A DNA stretch of 64,000 bases, taken from the NCBI RefSeq assembly GCF_902806685.2, contig NC_048542.1, positions 2,898,533-2,962,532 of the forward strand, read 5' to 3'. The DNA is from Maniola hyperantus (Eukaryota; Arthropoda; Insecta; Lepidoptera; Nymphalidae). The position numbers were made by a program, and so were the translations under genes. Shown piece by piece: positions 21,101 to 31,700 of this stretch (its first letter is position 1; each line of letters starts with the position of its first letter). Below the pieces are notes generated by a model that was not told where the DNA came from, made no database searches, and saw only the letters and a program-made list of their open reading frames with translations.

Positions 21101-24100
21101 GGACCTCCCACTGATAAGACCACAGCGCTCACCACTGCGCCAGGGAAGTCGTCAATCTGATTCCCTTAACTGACTTTAAAAGGTTAACAAGTAGCTTCTC
21201 ACTGAAATGCGCAAAAGGCGTACTATAGTTGACGCATTTTAAACTGAGTCATCGAGTTATATGTCTGTTTCGCTCGCACTTACAGGTCGTAGGTAAGTGC
21301 GAGCGAAACAGACAGATAACTCAACGACTCAGTTTAAAATGCGTCGACTATATACTCGGCCCATACGACCTTGTTACCTCACACTGACAATGAAATCGTG
21401 ATACTAGTGAAAAATCTAACTCCAGAAGGTCTAAAGCGCCGGGCAAATCGCGTTGCTGACGCGTTCCTCCGAGTAGGTTTCTGCGATTTGTCTATCTTTT
21501 AAGTCGAGCAAATGAAAACTACAGTATAGATAGATAGGCTAGACAAAAAATTATAAAAAATTAGTACAATACTCAGTCAAGTTATTTCTTTGTAGTTATT
21601 CTCTGAATCCAAATATTTGATTTTCGATATTAATTTTGGGTTTGATGATGTACTTGGTACATTTTCTTTCAAAAATTGCTCGCTTCGCTCATGTTTATTT
21701 TGATGTATTTGTGTGTACAATATTTTCATTTTTTCCAGGTCGTTCGCTATTCCGTGACATCGCCGCAGGCTGGCAACAATGGCTCGCAACTATATTGATT
21801 GTCGCTATACAAGTATATTAAATCTTTTCTACCCTTATCATGATTATTATGTATTTTCTAGGCAAGAGAAAAATCTAACTGAAGTTAAAGACTTACCTTA
21901 GTAAGTGTTAAGTCACTTGAAAAGTGCAATCGCTGAGTTTCTTGCTGGTTCTTCTCTGTAGGAACGGCATTTCGAATCAGTGGTAAATAAAATCATTTGT
22001 TGATTCAAAAGCACTTGTAAAAGTTTACTTGAATAAAAATATATACCAGTTCTATTCTTAATAGTGTGCTTTAATAATATAAATAAAACTGTTTTTGAAA
22101 ATGGAAAAGAATCCGACTCGAAGGACCAATAAAGAGCATGATAACGTAAATAATTCAATAGATTATAACATGAAGAAATTGTGACATTTCATTTCAATCA
22201 GTGGTTGTAAGTTTTACTAAAAATTGGGTGTTGAATTAACAGTTTCTAATAATACACACTTCAAACCAACGGCCACTATGTGCTACGGTCAAAAAACGCG
22301 CCGAATTGAGAACCACCTCCTTTTTGGAAGTCGGTTAAAAATAGGTCATTCATGAACAAAAACCGTGTTCTATGAAAACAAAATTAGTGTGAAACTGGCT
22401 ATAAAGTTGTAACTTGTAAGTCAAAGCAAGTTGCAGCCTATACAACTTTTGTTCAGAATGACCTATCTAGTGCATAGTACACAGATGTTGGTTTGAAGTG
22501 TGTTTTATGGAGAACCGTTTATTTAACATGGTTTTTTAAATATACTCTAAAATTTTATAATAATAACTAATATGTTCAGGTTGCTCAGATAGCTTTCTTT
22601 TAAATGATTTTTTAGTCTGCATAATCTGTAGCCAAACGCTACTTATAATTTTTTTATTTAATTTTTAATAGTGTATTTATAAAAACTTGACTATTTCTGA
22701 AAAACCGATAACAATAACAATTGTCGTATAGGTGTGCATAACCCTACTGGTGCCAGCACCAGGTTGTCCCCCGGGTTATTCAGGACCTGGTGGTCTACAT
22801 CGCACCGCTTTGGGAGATTTTTCACTGCAAAACTGCACTGGAGGCATTGCAGGATATATTGACAGGTTGGACCTTCTGAATAAACTTGTTTTATGTTATA
22901 ACTAGCGTATGCTCGCGACTGCGTCCACGTGGACTACACAAATCTCAAAACCCTATTTCACCCCCTTAGGGGTTGAATTTTCAAAAATCTTTTCTTAGCG
23001 GATGCGTACGTCATAACAGCTATCTGCATGCCAAATTTCAGCCTGATTCGTCCAGTAGTATGAACTGTGCGTTAATAGATCAGTCAGTCAGTCAGTCACC
23101 TTTTCCTTTTATATATTTAGATTATTATCTTGAGAGCATATGACTAACGTCCAAAGCACAAAATTCAGAAAAGGTATTGAAACGTAAAATGCATAACATG
23201 CGTTGCAGTTTAAATTACTGTGCTTTAAATACTAAATATTCTTTCGAATGTAATTCTGTGATCCAGAGTTACGTCTAGTTTTTATCTAGTGCAATATTTG
23301 CGTCACGAAATTTGAAAAAGAGAGGCAATGGTTATGGGGACTGACCGCAAAATCCCTTAAAATCTCAATTACTACCTTGAGATCTCTTCTTCATCAAACT
23401 GCTATTTAAGATGTGGCCCACCTTAAGAAATAGTATCAGACAATGGTACCAACTTTTTAGGTGGCTGTTTTATTTGTTCTAACTTTAAATTCTTGTGGCA
23501 CATAGGAAACTTAATATATGTAGACAAACTCCATGCTTAGAACAAGCTTTTGTTATTGAAACTGTCTATTAAGTACATAGGTGTACTAAAATTCCATGCC
23601 TGAAAAAAGAATGGAAGAAATGTTCGAGTTATATACATTTCATTTGTTTTATTATAGGTTTTTACTGGGGCCATCACACTTGTACGACCGTGGAACATTC
23701 CGGAAGATTTATCACACAGTGGTGCCACATGATCCGGAAGGAATCCTGGGAATACTTTCTGGAGTGCTGGTGGTGCAAGCTGGGGCTCATGCCACTAGGA
23801 TCATGCTGGTCTATAATCATGCACGGTGAGTGTATAGCTTTACATTCATATTTGTTTGAATTTATATATTAGTCCAGTAAAAAAGCTTTGATAGCCACGT
23901 TGAAACGTCCACCTGCTAATCGGAGGTCTGGTGTTCAATCCCGGACACGCACCTGTAACTTTTCGGAGTTATGTGCGTTTTAAGTAATTAAATATCACTT
24001 GCTTTAACGGTGAAGGAAAATAGAGTTCACTGTAATGTTTTCAAAGTTGTGAATTTGGCTATTCTATACATTTTAACTTATTTTTCCGCAGAGCCCGCAT

Positions 24101-24745
24101 AATGCGCTGGATTTTCTGGTCGATAGTCTTCGGAGTATCCGGTGGCGCCCTTTGCATGTTTTCCAAGAATGGTGGGCCAATCCCCATTAACAAAAACCTG
24201 TGGTCGGTGTCCTACTGTCTGGTCACAGCATCCATGGCGTTCTTCATACAAGCTGTGCTCTACTTCCTGGTAGACCTCAAGACAAAGTGGGGAGGCAGAC
24301 CTCTGTACTATGCTGGTGAGTTGACACTCTCTGCTTTATGCACCTAACAAAGTTAAGAGCGCGAGGTAAAAACTAACAGCGCCATCTAGTATAATTTTTA
24401 GTACTAAATTCTACATACATGACATTCTATACAAGTAGAACAGCTTGTATGTAGAATCATGTATCCATGCAATAGATCACGTCGATCCGTTAATCAAAGA
24501 CAAACCAACAAACCAGCACTTTCGCATTTTCTAATATGATGATAATAAATGTTTCTTTCTTTCCAGGTCAAAACGCGTTATTCCTGTACATAGGCAGCGA
24601 GCTTCTGAAACGTCACTTCCCGCTATACTGGCACGTGCCCGCACCCACACACTCACAGCTATTGGCGACACACGCAGCTGCCATGCTCATGTGGCTAGCG
24701 GTCGGCGTGGCCTTGCACAGGAAACGCATCTTTATCACCTTGTAA
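15142..24745 (+). CDS. HGSNAT: Heparan-alpha-glucosaminide N-acetyltransferase, 572 aa, 10 exons
   Basis: HGSNAT moves acetyl groups from cytosolic acetyl-CoA across the lysosomal membrane to terminal glucosamine of heparan sulfate. Exons: 15142-15388, 17640-17859, 18652-18775, 19054-19230, 20216-20387, 21739-21812, 22732-22865, 23658-23825, 24092-24315, 24567-24745. All junctions are GT-AG and phases agree (1719 nt). A luminal N-terminal domain (YHFGEFGQYSINV) precedes TM1 (about residues 118-138). The family signature RSLDIFRG starts the acyltransferase region. The active-site histidine equivalent is His212 in FSHSTWNGITIADVVFPW. PGCPPGYSGPGGLH, DPEGILG and PVNKNLWS-like INKNLWSVSY follow, with several TM helices. 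The start was chosen because an in-frame TGA lies 15-17 bases upstream. No signal peptide precedes the luminal domain, unlike the vertebrate protein, so a 5' exon may be missing. A LINE ends 174 bp upstream. Confidence 0.93.
15884..16200 (+). repeat. tRNA-derived SINE, family S1 (HGSNAT intron 1)
   Basis: The tRNA-like head has an A box (AGTGGTTAGGA) and a B box (GGTTCAATCCC). The body contains ATCACTTGCTTTAACGG and AACATCGTGAGGAAACC, and the tail is (GAT)n. Other copies: 23885-24050, 38928-39222 (minus), 44970-45195, 53355-53530, 60755-60960 (minus), 61233-62066. The tRNA-like fold is degenerate, so it is not called a tRNA gene. Confidence 0.8.
16545..16700 (-). repeat. tRNA-derived SINE, family S2 (HGSNAT intron 1)
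   Basis: On the minus strand it reads AATAGCTCAACTGGTA (A box), GGACTGAAAACCGAAAGG, then GGTTCAAATCCC (B box). A tail of TCGTACCTACTCCTAGCAC and ATTAGTCATTTAA follows. Copies lie at 58214-58385 (plus) and from 63867 to the right edge (minus). It resembles a tRNA-Phe head, but the stems pair poorly. Confidence 0.75.
16828..17280 (+). repeat. AGGGTTCCGTA repeat unit, complete copy
   Basis: Starts TAGGGTTCCGTACC and ends TACGGAACCCTA, with CCAAGTGCGAGTC near the start and a (ACAG)n tract near the end. An inverted copy lies in Pgi intron 7 (32345-32765), and partial ones at 42890-43375, 51868-52025, 55758-55866 and 57678-58510. Class unknown; possibly a nonautonomous element. Confidence 0.65.
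17282..17575 (+). repeat. LINE 3' tail fragment plus a second short repeat
   Basis: GAGTTTCTTGCTGGCTCTTC (17295 onward) matches the 3' UTR of the LINE family seen complete at 41165-41576. From about 17378 a different unit follows, ending GGGGCAGTTCAGCTAGT, similar in style to the CAGCTAGT-bounded repeats elsewhere in the window. Confidence 0.55.
17935..18045 (+). repeat. LINE 3' tail fragment (HGSNAT intron 2)
   Basis: Contains CGCCGAGTTTCTTGC and GTACTTGAAAGGTTAATTTG, a diverged copy of the 3' UTR seen at 41165-41576. Confidence 0.6.
18055..18490 (+). repeat. CA-rich minisatellite (HGSNAT intron 2)
   Basis: Imperfect tandem units of about 20-28 bp built from CACACTCACAAGCATACACA. The open frames across it are low-complexity H/T strings, not genes. 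Confidence 0.85.
18863..19025. mobile_element. Palindromic MITE just upstream of HGSNAT exon 4
   Basis: Inverted repeats of about 53 bp, from TACAGTTCTTGCAATTCACG on the left to its complement CGTGAATTGCAAGAACTGTA on the right, enclose a short loop. TA ends suggest a Tc1/mariner-type MITE. The right end lies 28 bp before exon 4. Confidence 0.8.
19694..19805. mobile_element. Palindromic MITE, family 2 copy a (HGSNAT intron 4)
   Basis: TATATCACACCGGCTTTA faces TAAAGCCGGTGTGTGATATA. The core GACTAGTTTCGAACCCAT is shared with the larger copy at 35339-35543. Confidence 0.7.
20388..20615 (+). mobile_element. LINE 3' end abutting the HGSNAT exon 5 donor
   Basis: A plus-strand frame reads RTCKLWNQLPSAVF, FKGRTNKLLKSRQRIG, then a stop at about 20556. 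This is the usual C-terminal pattern of insect jockey/CR1-like RT ORFs (LWNxLP followed by a short basic tail). Severely 5'-truncated. It starts within about 10 bp of the splice donor at 20388. Confidence 0.6.
20622..20832 (-). mobile_element. RTE-like LINE 3' end with GAT tail
   Basis: On the minus strand, frames resemble the C-terminus of RTE-type RTs (a GRPSHYVDGRHHTSRREP-like reading) and end in (GAT)n. Similar pieces lie at 50655-51200, 52148-52456, 54536-54665 and 57462-57665. Confidence 0.6.
20845..21150 (-). repeat. tRNA-derived SINE, family S3 (HGSNAT intron 5)
   Basis: On the minus strand: CTGGCGCAGTGGTGAGCGCT (A box), GTGGTCTTATCAGTGGGAGG, GGATTCGATTC (B box). The body contains GGAGGCTTCGGCTGTGGC and TAGACTGTATCATCAC. 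Copies lie at 50218-50538 (plus) and 56080-56345 (minus, decayed). Confidence 0.78.
21224..21353. mobile_element. Palindromic element (HGSNAT intron 5)
   Basis: TATAGTTGACGCATTTTAAA on the left and its complement at the right form arms of about 58 bp around a 9-bp loop. Both arms include GTTTCGCTCGCACTTAC. Half-copies are seen near 27890-27955 and 47115-47160. Confidence 0.75.
21928..22048 (+). repeat. LINE 3' tail fragment (HGSNAT intron 6)
   Basis: CGCTGAGTTTCTTGCTGGTT through TACTTGAATAAAAATATA, matching the LINE 3' UTR at 41165-41576. Confidence 0.65.
22252..22510. mobile_element. Inverted-repeat element (HGSNAT intron 6)
   Basis: ACACACTTCAAACCAACG at the left faces GTTGGTTTGAAGTGTGTTTT at the right. 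Inside is the repeat end GAAGTCGGTTAAAA, seen also inverted at 33225-33262. Confidence 0.5.
22900..23121 (+). repeat. SINE-like repeat A, copy 1 (HGSNAT intron 7)
   Basis: Starts ACTAGCGTATGCTCGCGAC. It contains CACCCCCTTAGGGGTTGA and ATCAGTCAGTCAGTCAGTCA, and ends TTTTATATATTTAG. Other copies: 32939-33158, 46531-46750, 62626-62837, 63571-63801. It starts 35 bp after exon 7. Confidence 0.75.
23885..24050 (+). repeat. SINE S1 fragment (HGSNAT intron 8)
   Basis: GCTAATCGGAGGTCTGG and GTTCAATCCC, then GTTTTAAGTAATTAAATATC and CTTTAACGGTGAAGGAAAA. The 5' end and the tail are lost. Confidence 0.65.
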
Positions 24746-24749
24746 TAAA
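24744..24749 (+). promoter_or_regulatory. AATAAA overlapping the HGSNAT stop codon
   Basis: The stop TAA (24743-24745) shares two bases with AATAAA. A second AATAAA lies near 25014-25020. Either could be the poly(A) signal; use of the first would leave a 3' UTR of only tens of bases. Confidence 0.4.
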
Positions 24750-24822
24750 GACTAATATCCGCCGTAGTCATGTGCCCACACACTCACACCTATTAGCCAC
24801 GCAAGCAGTTGTGACGCTAATG

Positions 24823-24964
24823 TACAGTATACAGCAGAAAATATTGTACATCGGCCTTTAGAAAGAGATAGCGGTTTCGTAGAGCGGTGTCTCTTTCGTT
24901 GCGACCGACAAAACGTCACACAAGTATGACTGACAGAGACAACGCTCTACAAAGCGCTACTGTA
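24823..24964. mobile_element. Palindromic MITE, family 1 copy b
   Basis: Begins TACAGTATACAGCAGAAAAT and ends GCGCTACTGTA. The inner arms (GAGCGGTGTCTCTTTCGTTG, then ACTGACAGAGACAACGCTC) match the elements at 2300-2480 and 28335-28518. Confidence 0.65.
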
Positions 24965-25369
24965 ACTAGTGGTGGGGCGTGACTCTGCTCAGAAAATGGA
25001 TCCTTATTTCTTTACAATAAAGACTATTTTGCGTTTAATGCCACGCCAAACATCTAATACGCTCTCAAAACGAATACGTATTTAGTGAAGCTAGGTAATA
25101 TATTTCCGCATTTGCGATGCCACTCGTCTAATGTTCAGAGCGTAATAGGAATTTTGCGTTGCGTTGGCGTCAGGTAAGAAGAACTGACCTTGAACCTGCG
25201 CAGTGGGTGATTTGTCGATATTTAGCCACATACGAAATAATATCTACCGCGCTATTGGTTCGTCAATCAACCTTTCGCTTCTCGCATTGTAGCATAATAC
25301 AGTAGCCATGCTCAAACAAATCCCCTTCACTATCAACCTGAGGTTTTTTTACCTGATGTCAACTTGGTA

Positions 25370-25536
25370 TATAGTCCGTATAAAATGACTTCTCACGCGC
25401 CATTTTAACTATGTGTCAACTGGCATGTCAAAAGTACGGTTCACCTTTAAAATAAGGACTAAAATCGTACTTTTGACATGACAGTTGACACATAAAATTA
25501 AAATGGCGCATGGAAACTAATTTTTTACGCATTATA
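25370..25536. mobile_element. Palindromic MITE, family 3 copy a
   Basis: Arms of about 70 bp: TATAGTCCGTATAAAATGAC, then CGCGCCATTTTAACT and GTGTCAACTGGCATGTCAAA. The right arm is the complement. Copies lie at 26690-27022 (interrupted) and 59546-59799. Confidence 0.75.
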
Positions 25537-26064
25537 CTTATAGATTACGATCTGCCTATATTATACAAATTATAACTCTTATTTTGTCAGTCTGTCTATC
25601 TGTTCATTAACTATGAGTACGCGTATAAATCATCCGATTAAGTATAAATTTTGTACAGTTGTCGGCACTTGCGTAAAGGTTTCCGACAGTAACAACGTAC
25701 AATAGCGTGCAAGTCGCATTGCAACGCACGCTGAACATTAGCTAGATTACAGTAAATTAAATACATTTCATATTTTGGTGCTAGTGCACTGGTTTTCGAA
25801 AACGGACTAAGGCTTACCGCACTTTGGATGCGTTTTCGTACGAATTTGACGCGTACGAACACGCACGAACAATCCCGACCTTCCAAGTACTATGAAAGCT
25901 CACAGACTAGGTGAAAGTATGGCTAATTTGCACCCAGTCTGCACGCTCTCAACATTTTTCGTGCGTGTTCGTATAAAAAAGCATCCGAAGTATGGCTAGC
26001 CTAATGGTGACTTTACTTAAATGTCTAAGGGCCTGTTTCACAACGTCCTCCATATACTTAAAGT

Positions 26065-26347
26065 TACAGACCATTCACTATAACTGCCTCCTGACGTTAT
26101 GTTGGTGCCATTGAAAATCACACAATAATAAACCCTATACAGTGCGACAAGGCTATCTTGGCGCGTGGCGTGGTGCGTGGCGTCTGAACTAACGTTGCCG
26201 TCAAGTGACCCCTTTGCTCTTGTTTGAAGATTCTAATCCTTTGTTCTCCAACAGAGGGCCTTGTCGCACTAAGTTCTAAGGAATAAAGCAAACAAAGCAA
26301 TGGTGCCAACATAACGGCAGAGGACAAGTTATAGTGAACAGTCTGTA
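26065..26347. mobile_element. Palindromic MITE, family 4 copy a
   Basis: TACAGACCATTCACTATAAC and ATGTTGGTGCCATTG at the left face CAATGGTGCCAACATAACG and GTTATAGTGAACAGTCTGTA at the right. A second copy is at 27376-27537. Confidence 0.75.
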
Positions 26348-26376
26348 GTTAGTCTAACAAATAAATTTGACGTTAT

Positions 26377-26460
26377 TAGTCCCGCAAATTGCTAATGCGC
26401 GTGGCCGTTCAATGTTAATGAGACATGGTTCCAGCGCAATAGCAATTTGCAGGACTTATA
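26377..26460. mobile_element. Palindromic MITE, family 5 copy a (short)
   Basis: AGTCCCGCAAATTGCTAATG at the left and CAATAGCAATTTGCAGGACT at the right. Longer copies lie at 37848-38013 and 59301-59451. Confidence 0.7.
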
Positions 26461-26689
26461 TGACAGTTCTTTGTATTGGGAATTTGTCAAAATGACTGAC
26501 ATTGCAGCTGTCGTTAGAATATCGCGCAGCTGGCGGTTGTGAAACGGGCCCTTCTTTATTAATAAATTAAAGTTAGAAAAGATGAAGTATTAATCTTATT
26601 TCGTAGCTTATTACGAAAAATAACAATTTTTCGTGCCAATGTGGATGGAAGACCAAACTTACTCTATAGATCTTAATGTAAATCTGTAC

Positions 26690-27022
26690 TATAACGCGTA
26701 CAAAATGAGTTCTTACGCGACAATATCTTAACTTTGTGTCAACTGTCATGTTAAAAGTTCGATTTTAGTCCTTTAGGGCGATTTCGTAAAACCTGCATCA
26801 ATCATTATTACAATTTCAATTGTGATTGGCTGAATTTGTGCTAGTGTTGTTGCAACAATGCATTGTAGCCAATAGTGAGCGAGCGTCAACCAATCAGAGA
26901 TGATTGCGGTCGTGATATTGTAACTATCATTCTACTGCAATCGCGCAGCTTATTTTACATGACATGACAGTTGACACATAGAGTTAAAATGGCGAGTGAG
27001 AAGTCATTTTGTACGGACTATA
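26690..27022. mobile_element. MITE family 3 copy b, split by another inverted-repeat insert
   Basis: The outer arms match family 3 (TATAACGCGTACAAAATGAG at the left, TCATTTTGTACGGACTATA at the right). Between about 26776 and 26945 lies an unrelated segment, with GTGATTGGCTG facing CCAATCAGAGATG, probably a second element. Confidence 0.6.
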
Positions 27023-27375
27023 ATGGCGCTAATTCGGTTGGACACAATCTCTACATTGACAGCTCTATAAACTGCCTTATAGTCTGATTTTTAATTCTGT
27101 GGAGTTCTGACATTTCTTGGTTACCAGAGCTAAAACGGTTCCCACAAAAAGATTACAAATTCAAATAATAATTTTTAGACCTGTTAGTTTAGAGATTGTT
27201 TAAAAATTAGCACCATTGTTAGGGAGATATAAATTTTGATGTGAACGAGCTCATAATATTCAGAGGGGTGTTGCAGTTGGTTTGAATACTGCCTTGCCTT
27301 GAATTTAAAAGACAGGTATTAAATATCCTGTCCAAATTCTAATAGGATGATCTTTGACAACTTTTGCTGACTACA

Positions 27376-27537
27376 CATTACACAGCTCGTTCACTATTTA
27401 TAACTTATTCCCTGCCGTCATGTTGGCACCATTGCTTTGTTTGCTTTATGCCTTAGAACTTAGGGTTTATTTTTGTGTGATTTGCAATGGTGCCAACATT
27501 ACGTCAGAGAACAAGTTATAGTAAACGGTCGGTATAA
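27376..27537. mobile_element. Palindromic MITE, family 4 copy b
   Basis: GTTCACTATTTATAACTTA and TGTTGGCACCATTGC face GCAATGGTGCCAACATTACG and GTTATAGTAAACGGTC. Confidence 0.7.
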
Positions 27538-28334
27538 GACATCCTATTAAAATTTAGACTGGGTGATATTTTAAATAATATTTATTGTAATTTTAATAAA
27601 TATTATTATTAAATTTTTATTCTAAAGTTTATGCCGTAACTTTTGTTTCACATAGATCTTACTTCAATTTTATCACTAGAATATTAATAATAATTAATAA
27701 ATAAATAATTAAAGCACTTACCTAAATATAGGTTCTTTTAGTTATTAATCATTTTTATTTTTGCAGCAGTTTCCAATATTTAGTTGTGTATTCTTGATAC
27801 TTATATGGTTTGAAAAAATAAATAAGTTATATAACGCGTTATAATGTTGTTTTAATTATAATTGAAAACTTTAAACCTCGAATATTTAAAAGACGCATTT
27901 TAAACAGTCGTCGAGTTATCTGTCGTTACGCTCGCACTCGTCTCGCACTATGCCGAAAGATCAATTTCGTGGGTGTGTTGCGTCACTATTGAATAATTCA
28001 TATTTCTTACAATTTAGTAAAATCTAAAGAATTCCTTTCATCGATAAAAATGAAAGAAATGCTTTAGATTTTACTAAATCTATGAAACGGATGAGTTATT
28101 TGCATCGCGTCGATGAGTATTTATAACAGAGATTGTGAACAACAGAATTATTAACCGCAATAATGAATAATTCAAAACTTAAGTACCTACCTATATTTCA
28201 ATTCAGTCTTTTTGGCGACTGAAAAGTGAGCAGGTAGTATACATAGACAGGCAGATAAAACATCAATAACGATGAAAGAAATTCTTTAGATTTTACTAAA
28301 TCTATGAAACGGGTGAGTCTATATATCTGTAATC

Positions 28335-28518
28335 TAGAGTACGCAGCAGAAAATATTGTTCGTCGAACTTTAGAAAGAGATAGTGGTTGACAACGCTCTA
28401 CGTTGTCTCTGTCGTTGAGACCGACAAAACGTCACATAGGTATGAGTGACAGAGACAACGCTCTACAAAGCCGAAATCTCATAAGGTCGGAGTACAATAT
28501 TTTTTGCCGGCTATTGTA
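28335..28518. mobile_element. Palindromic MITE, family 1 copy c
   Basis: Begins TAGAGTACGCAGCAGAAAAT and ends TTTTGCCGGCTATTGTA. The interior repeats the GTTGTCTCTGTCGTTGAG and CAGAGACAACGCTC arms. It lies 226 bp before the Pgi start codon. Confidence 0.65.
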
Positions 28519-28744
28519 TTTCGCTTTCTTGTGAATCATATGATACCATCGATATTATACCGATGTAAAATCGATTTAGTGTTTCGACACTAGTAGCTCC
28601 AGTCCAGTGAATAATGAAGAATCAAAACGCAAATAACCTTCGCTTGTCATTGAGATGTCAAATCGACATTCGTTATCAATCTTGTTGATACGGCAGTTTC
28701 GGTTTAATTTTTCGGCGAGAACACGAAAACTTTGTGAAATAAAA

Positions 28745-31700
28745 ATGGAACCGAAAGTCAATTTAAAAGAAGACCCGGCGTACGTGAAACTACAAGAATT
28801 CTACAACTTGAACGCCGATAAAATTAATATTCAACAACTATTTCAAAAGGATCCCGAACGTTTCAATAAGTTCAGGTATTAAAATATTTGATTTATTTAA
28901 AAAAAGAACAAAACTTTTTAATTTATTATAACTAAACTATAAGAACTATTTAATTCGTCCTTGTTAAATGACCTTATTAGATCCTGTAATAAGTACCTAC
29001 CTGCTTTCGAATTTCACTAAGTTAGGTATATCATTCGAGTTCAAGTGAGTCAAAATTTAAAAGGTCACCGGCAACGAAGCAATGTCATACTTAATTGATG
29101 AACTTGCGATGCTATTATAATAATTTGAATTGTTATCTTTGACAATTTAATAAAATAAGAGAGATGTAGGTAAAAAAGAATTAAAAACAATGTTATCTTG
29201 CACTACCTACCTACTTACCTAGATATTATCACACAAACAATAATTATTAATAAAATTTCTCTTCAACAGTCTTCGTATTCCCACCCCAAACGATGGAGAC
29301 ATATTACTGGATTACTCTAAAAACAGAGTGGACGAGGCTGCCTTAGCTCTGCTACTTCAACTGGCTAGAAGCCGCAATGTAGAACAAGCCAGAGACGCCA
29401 TGTTTGCTGGTACAGTAGGATTCAAATTCATTAGCAGCTGAGAAGTTAGCCATAAGTCACAATGACATAATATTTGGTCACATATATTTTCTATCGTCTA
29501 TCTATATGGTACTTGCCCACTGTTCAGCTGCCAAAAAGATTGAATTGAAATATAAGTTTTATTGTTGGATAGAAGCAGGCGTTACTTTGCGGAAGTCCAT
29601 GATATGCAATGAACCAAAAACTTAATTTGCTGTAATCCTATTGCTATTCCTTTCATAATACTTCCTGCAGAAAAGGATAGCATTGATTTAGCCTATTATC
29701 TTAGTTCAGAGATTGTGTACGAATGAAGCTAAGGTTAGTAATAGTCAGTTATAACTCACTGCAGGTCAAAAGATCAACTTCACTGAAGACAGAGCAGTCC
29801 TGCACATAGCCCTACGCAACAGACAGAACAAGCCCATACTAGTCAACGGCAAGGATGTATCACCAGACGTGAATGCGGTGCTAGCTCATATGAAGGAGTT
29901 CTCAGAACAAGTCGTCAGTGGGAACTGGAAAGGGTATGAATTTATATTAAAACTACAGGAAGCCCGCGACTTCGTCCGCGTGGATTTAGGTTTTTAAAAA
30001 TCCCATGGGAATTCTTTGATTTTCCGGGATAAAAAGTAGCCTATGTCCTTCCCCAGGATGTAAGCTATCTCTATACCAAATTTTGTCAAAATCGGTTAAA
30101 TTGTTGGGCCGTGAAAAACTAGCAGACAAGCAGACAGACACACTTTCACATTTATAATATTAAGTATATAGAAGTATTTAGATATTATAATATATAAATC
30201 CATACTAATATTATAAATGTGAAAGTGTCTGTCATATAATATTATATGATATGCTACACTTCATCGAATGCCTTTGATAAGTCCATTGATTCCTTACTAA
30301 AGTATGGTTTATTTACCTTCAACAGGTACACAGGCAAATCTATCACAGATGTTATAAACATCGGTATCGGCGGTTCAGACCTTGGTCCTCTTATGGTCAC
30401 AGAGGCACTAAAGCCTTACTCGAATCAACTTAAGGTTTGTACCTTAAATAAACTTACCTCAGTACAATTTCTAAATGAGATACTTTAATAATACTTGTTA
30501 AAATTTTTGTAGATAGCATATTCTATTTTTTAAAATATCATATCTAAATCTAATGTTTTTTAGACTTACTCATAGTAACCAACTATTTTTCACTTCTCTA
30601 GACTAAGCTTTGTCGTTTTCGAAATATTTAAATACCTTAACCTTACCATAACCATGTCTTTGACGTAACGTTCGTGTTACTTCCGTTCCGTATTTAAAAT
30701 GGCCTCCAAACAGAACAGCTGTTTCAAGGCCATCTTTTATCAGTGCCAAGTAGTTAGTGCCATATATTAAAAGCTCTATGGTATGACCAGGTTCACTTTG
30801 TATCAAACATCGATGGCACCCACCTAGCGGAGGTGCTGAAACGGCTCAACCCTGAGACCGCGCTCTTCATCATCGCGTCCAAGACCTTCACCACGCAGGA
30901 GACCATCACCAACGCCACCTCCGCCAAGAACTGGTTCCTTCAAGTCGCTAAAGACGTAAGACTATCTTATATTTTTAATTGTATAAAGATTTAACAAAAC
31001 GGGTCCGATATAACTACCTTGGGTAGCTCTCGAGTGTAATAACTAATAGCGATCAAAATCGATTTTCGAAAACATGATATACTAAATTATAACATTTGAT
31101 GGTATCTAACATTTGATTCCATCCTATACTAGATTTTAGTTGCAATTTTAAGTCAAACTGCGAGGCAAAAACTCGTGGACTAAAAGCTGAAAGTTTCTTT
31201 GCATATTCCCCAACACAGGAACGCTATCGTACGTAGAACGTATCGAAACTATACTTTAACAATTAGGTATTTTCCTACTTTTGAATTTGATAAATATTAT
31301 TACTTTATTATAAACTAGGATAAAAATAATGACGTACGCTGAAAAAAAAAATTAAAATCCAACAAAGATTTACAAAGTTACAGGCATTTTAATTTTGGAG
31401 TGGGAGGGCCTTCTATCCCTTTCTCGTAAAACGAAAATTTGTATGAAACCGCACGAAGCTACTATGGCATTAGTAAGGTGTGACGTCAAAATGCTATATC
31501 GCTATGTCTGTCTAATCAGAAACATTTAAATGCTTATAACTTTTTTGTTATTTGATCGATTTAATTAGTTTTTTCAGTTTACGTCATTATTTTTATCCTT
31601 GTTTATAATAAAGTAATTAAAAAAATTGGAGTCAAATACCCAATTTAATTTTTCTTTCTTTCCAGCCATCAGCTGTATCAAAACATTTCGTAGCACTTTC

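Larger units (their letters stand above)
24746..28744. other. HGSNAT-Pgi intergenic region, rich in palindromic MITEs
   Basis: No gene seen. It holds at least nine inverted-repeat elements from several families (listed separately), plus a hairpin at 28013-28085 built on TAAAATCTAAAG, part of which recurs at 28270-28310. The Pgi promoter must lie at the right end; I see no TATA box close to its start codon. Confidence 0.6.
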
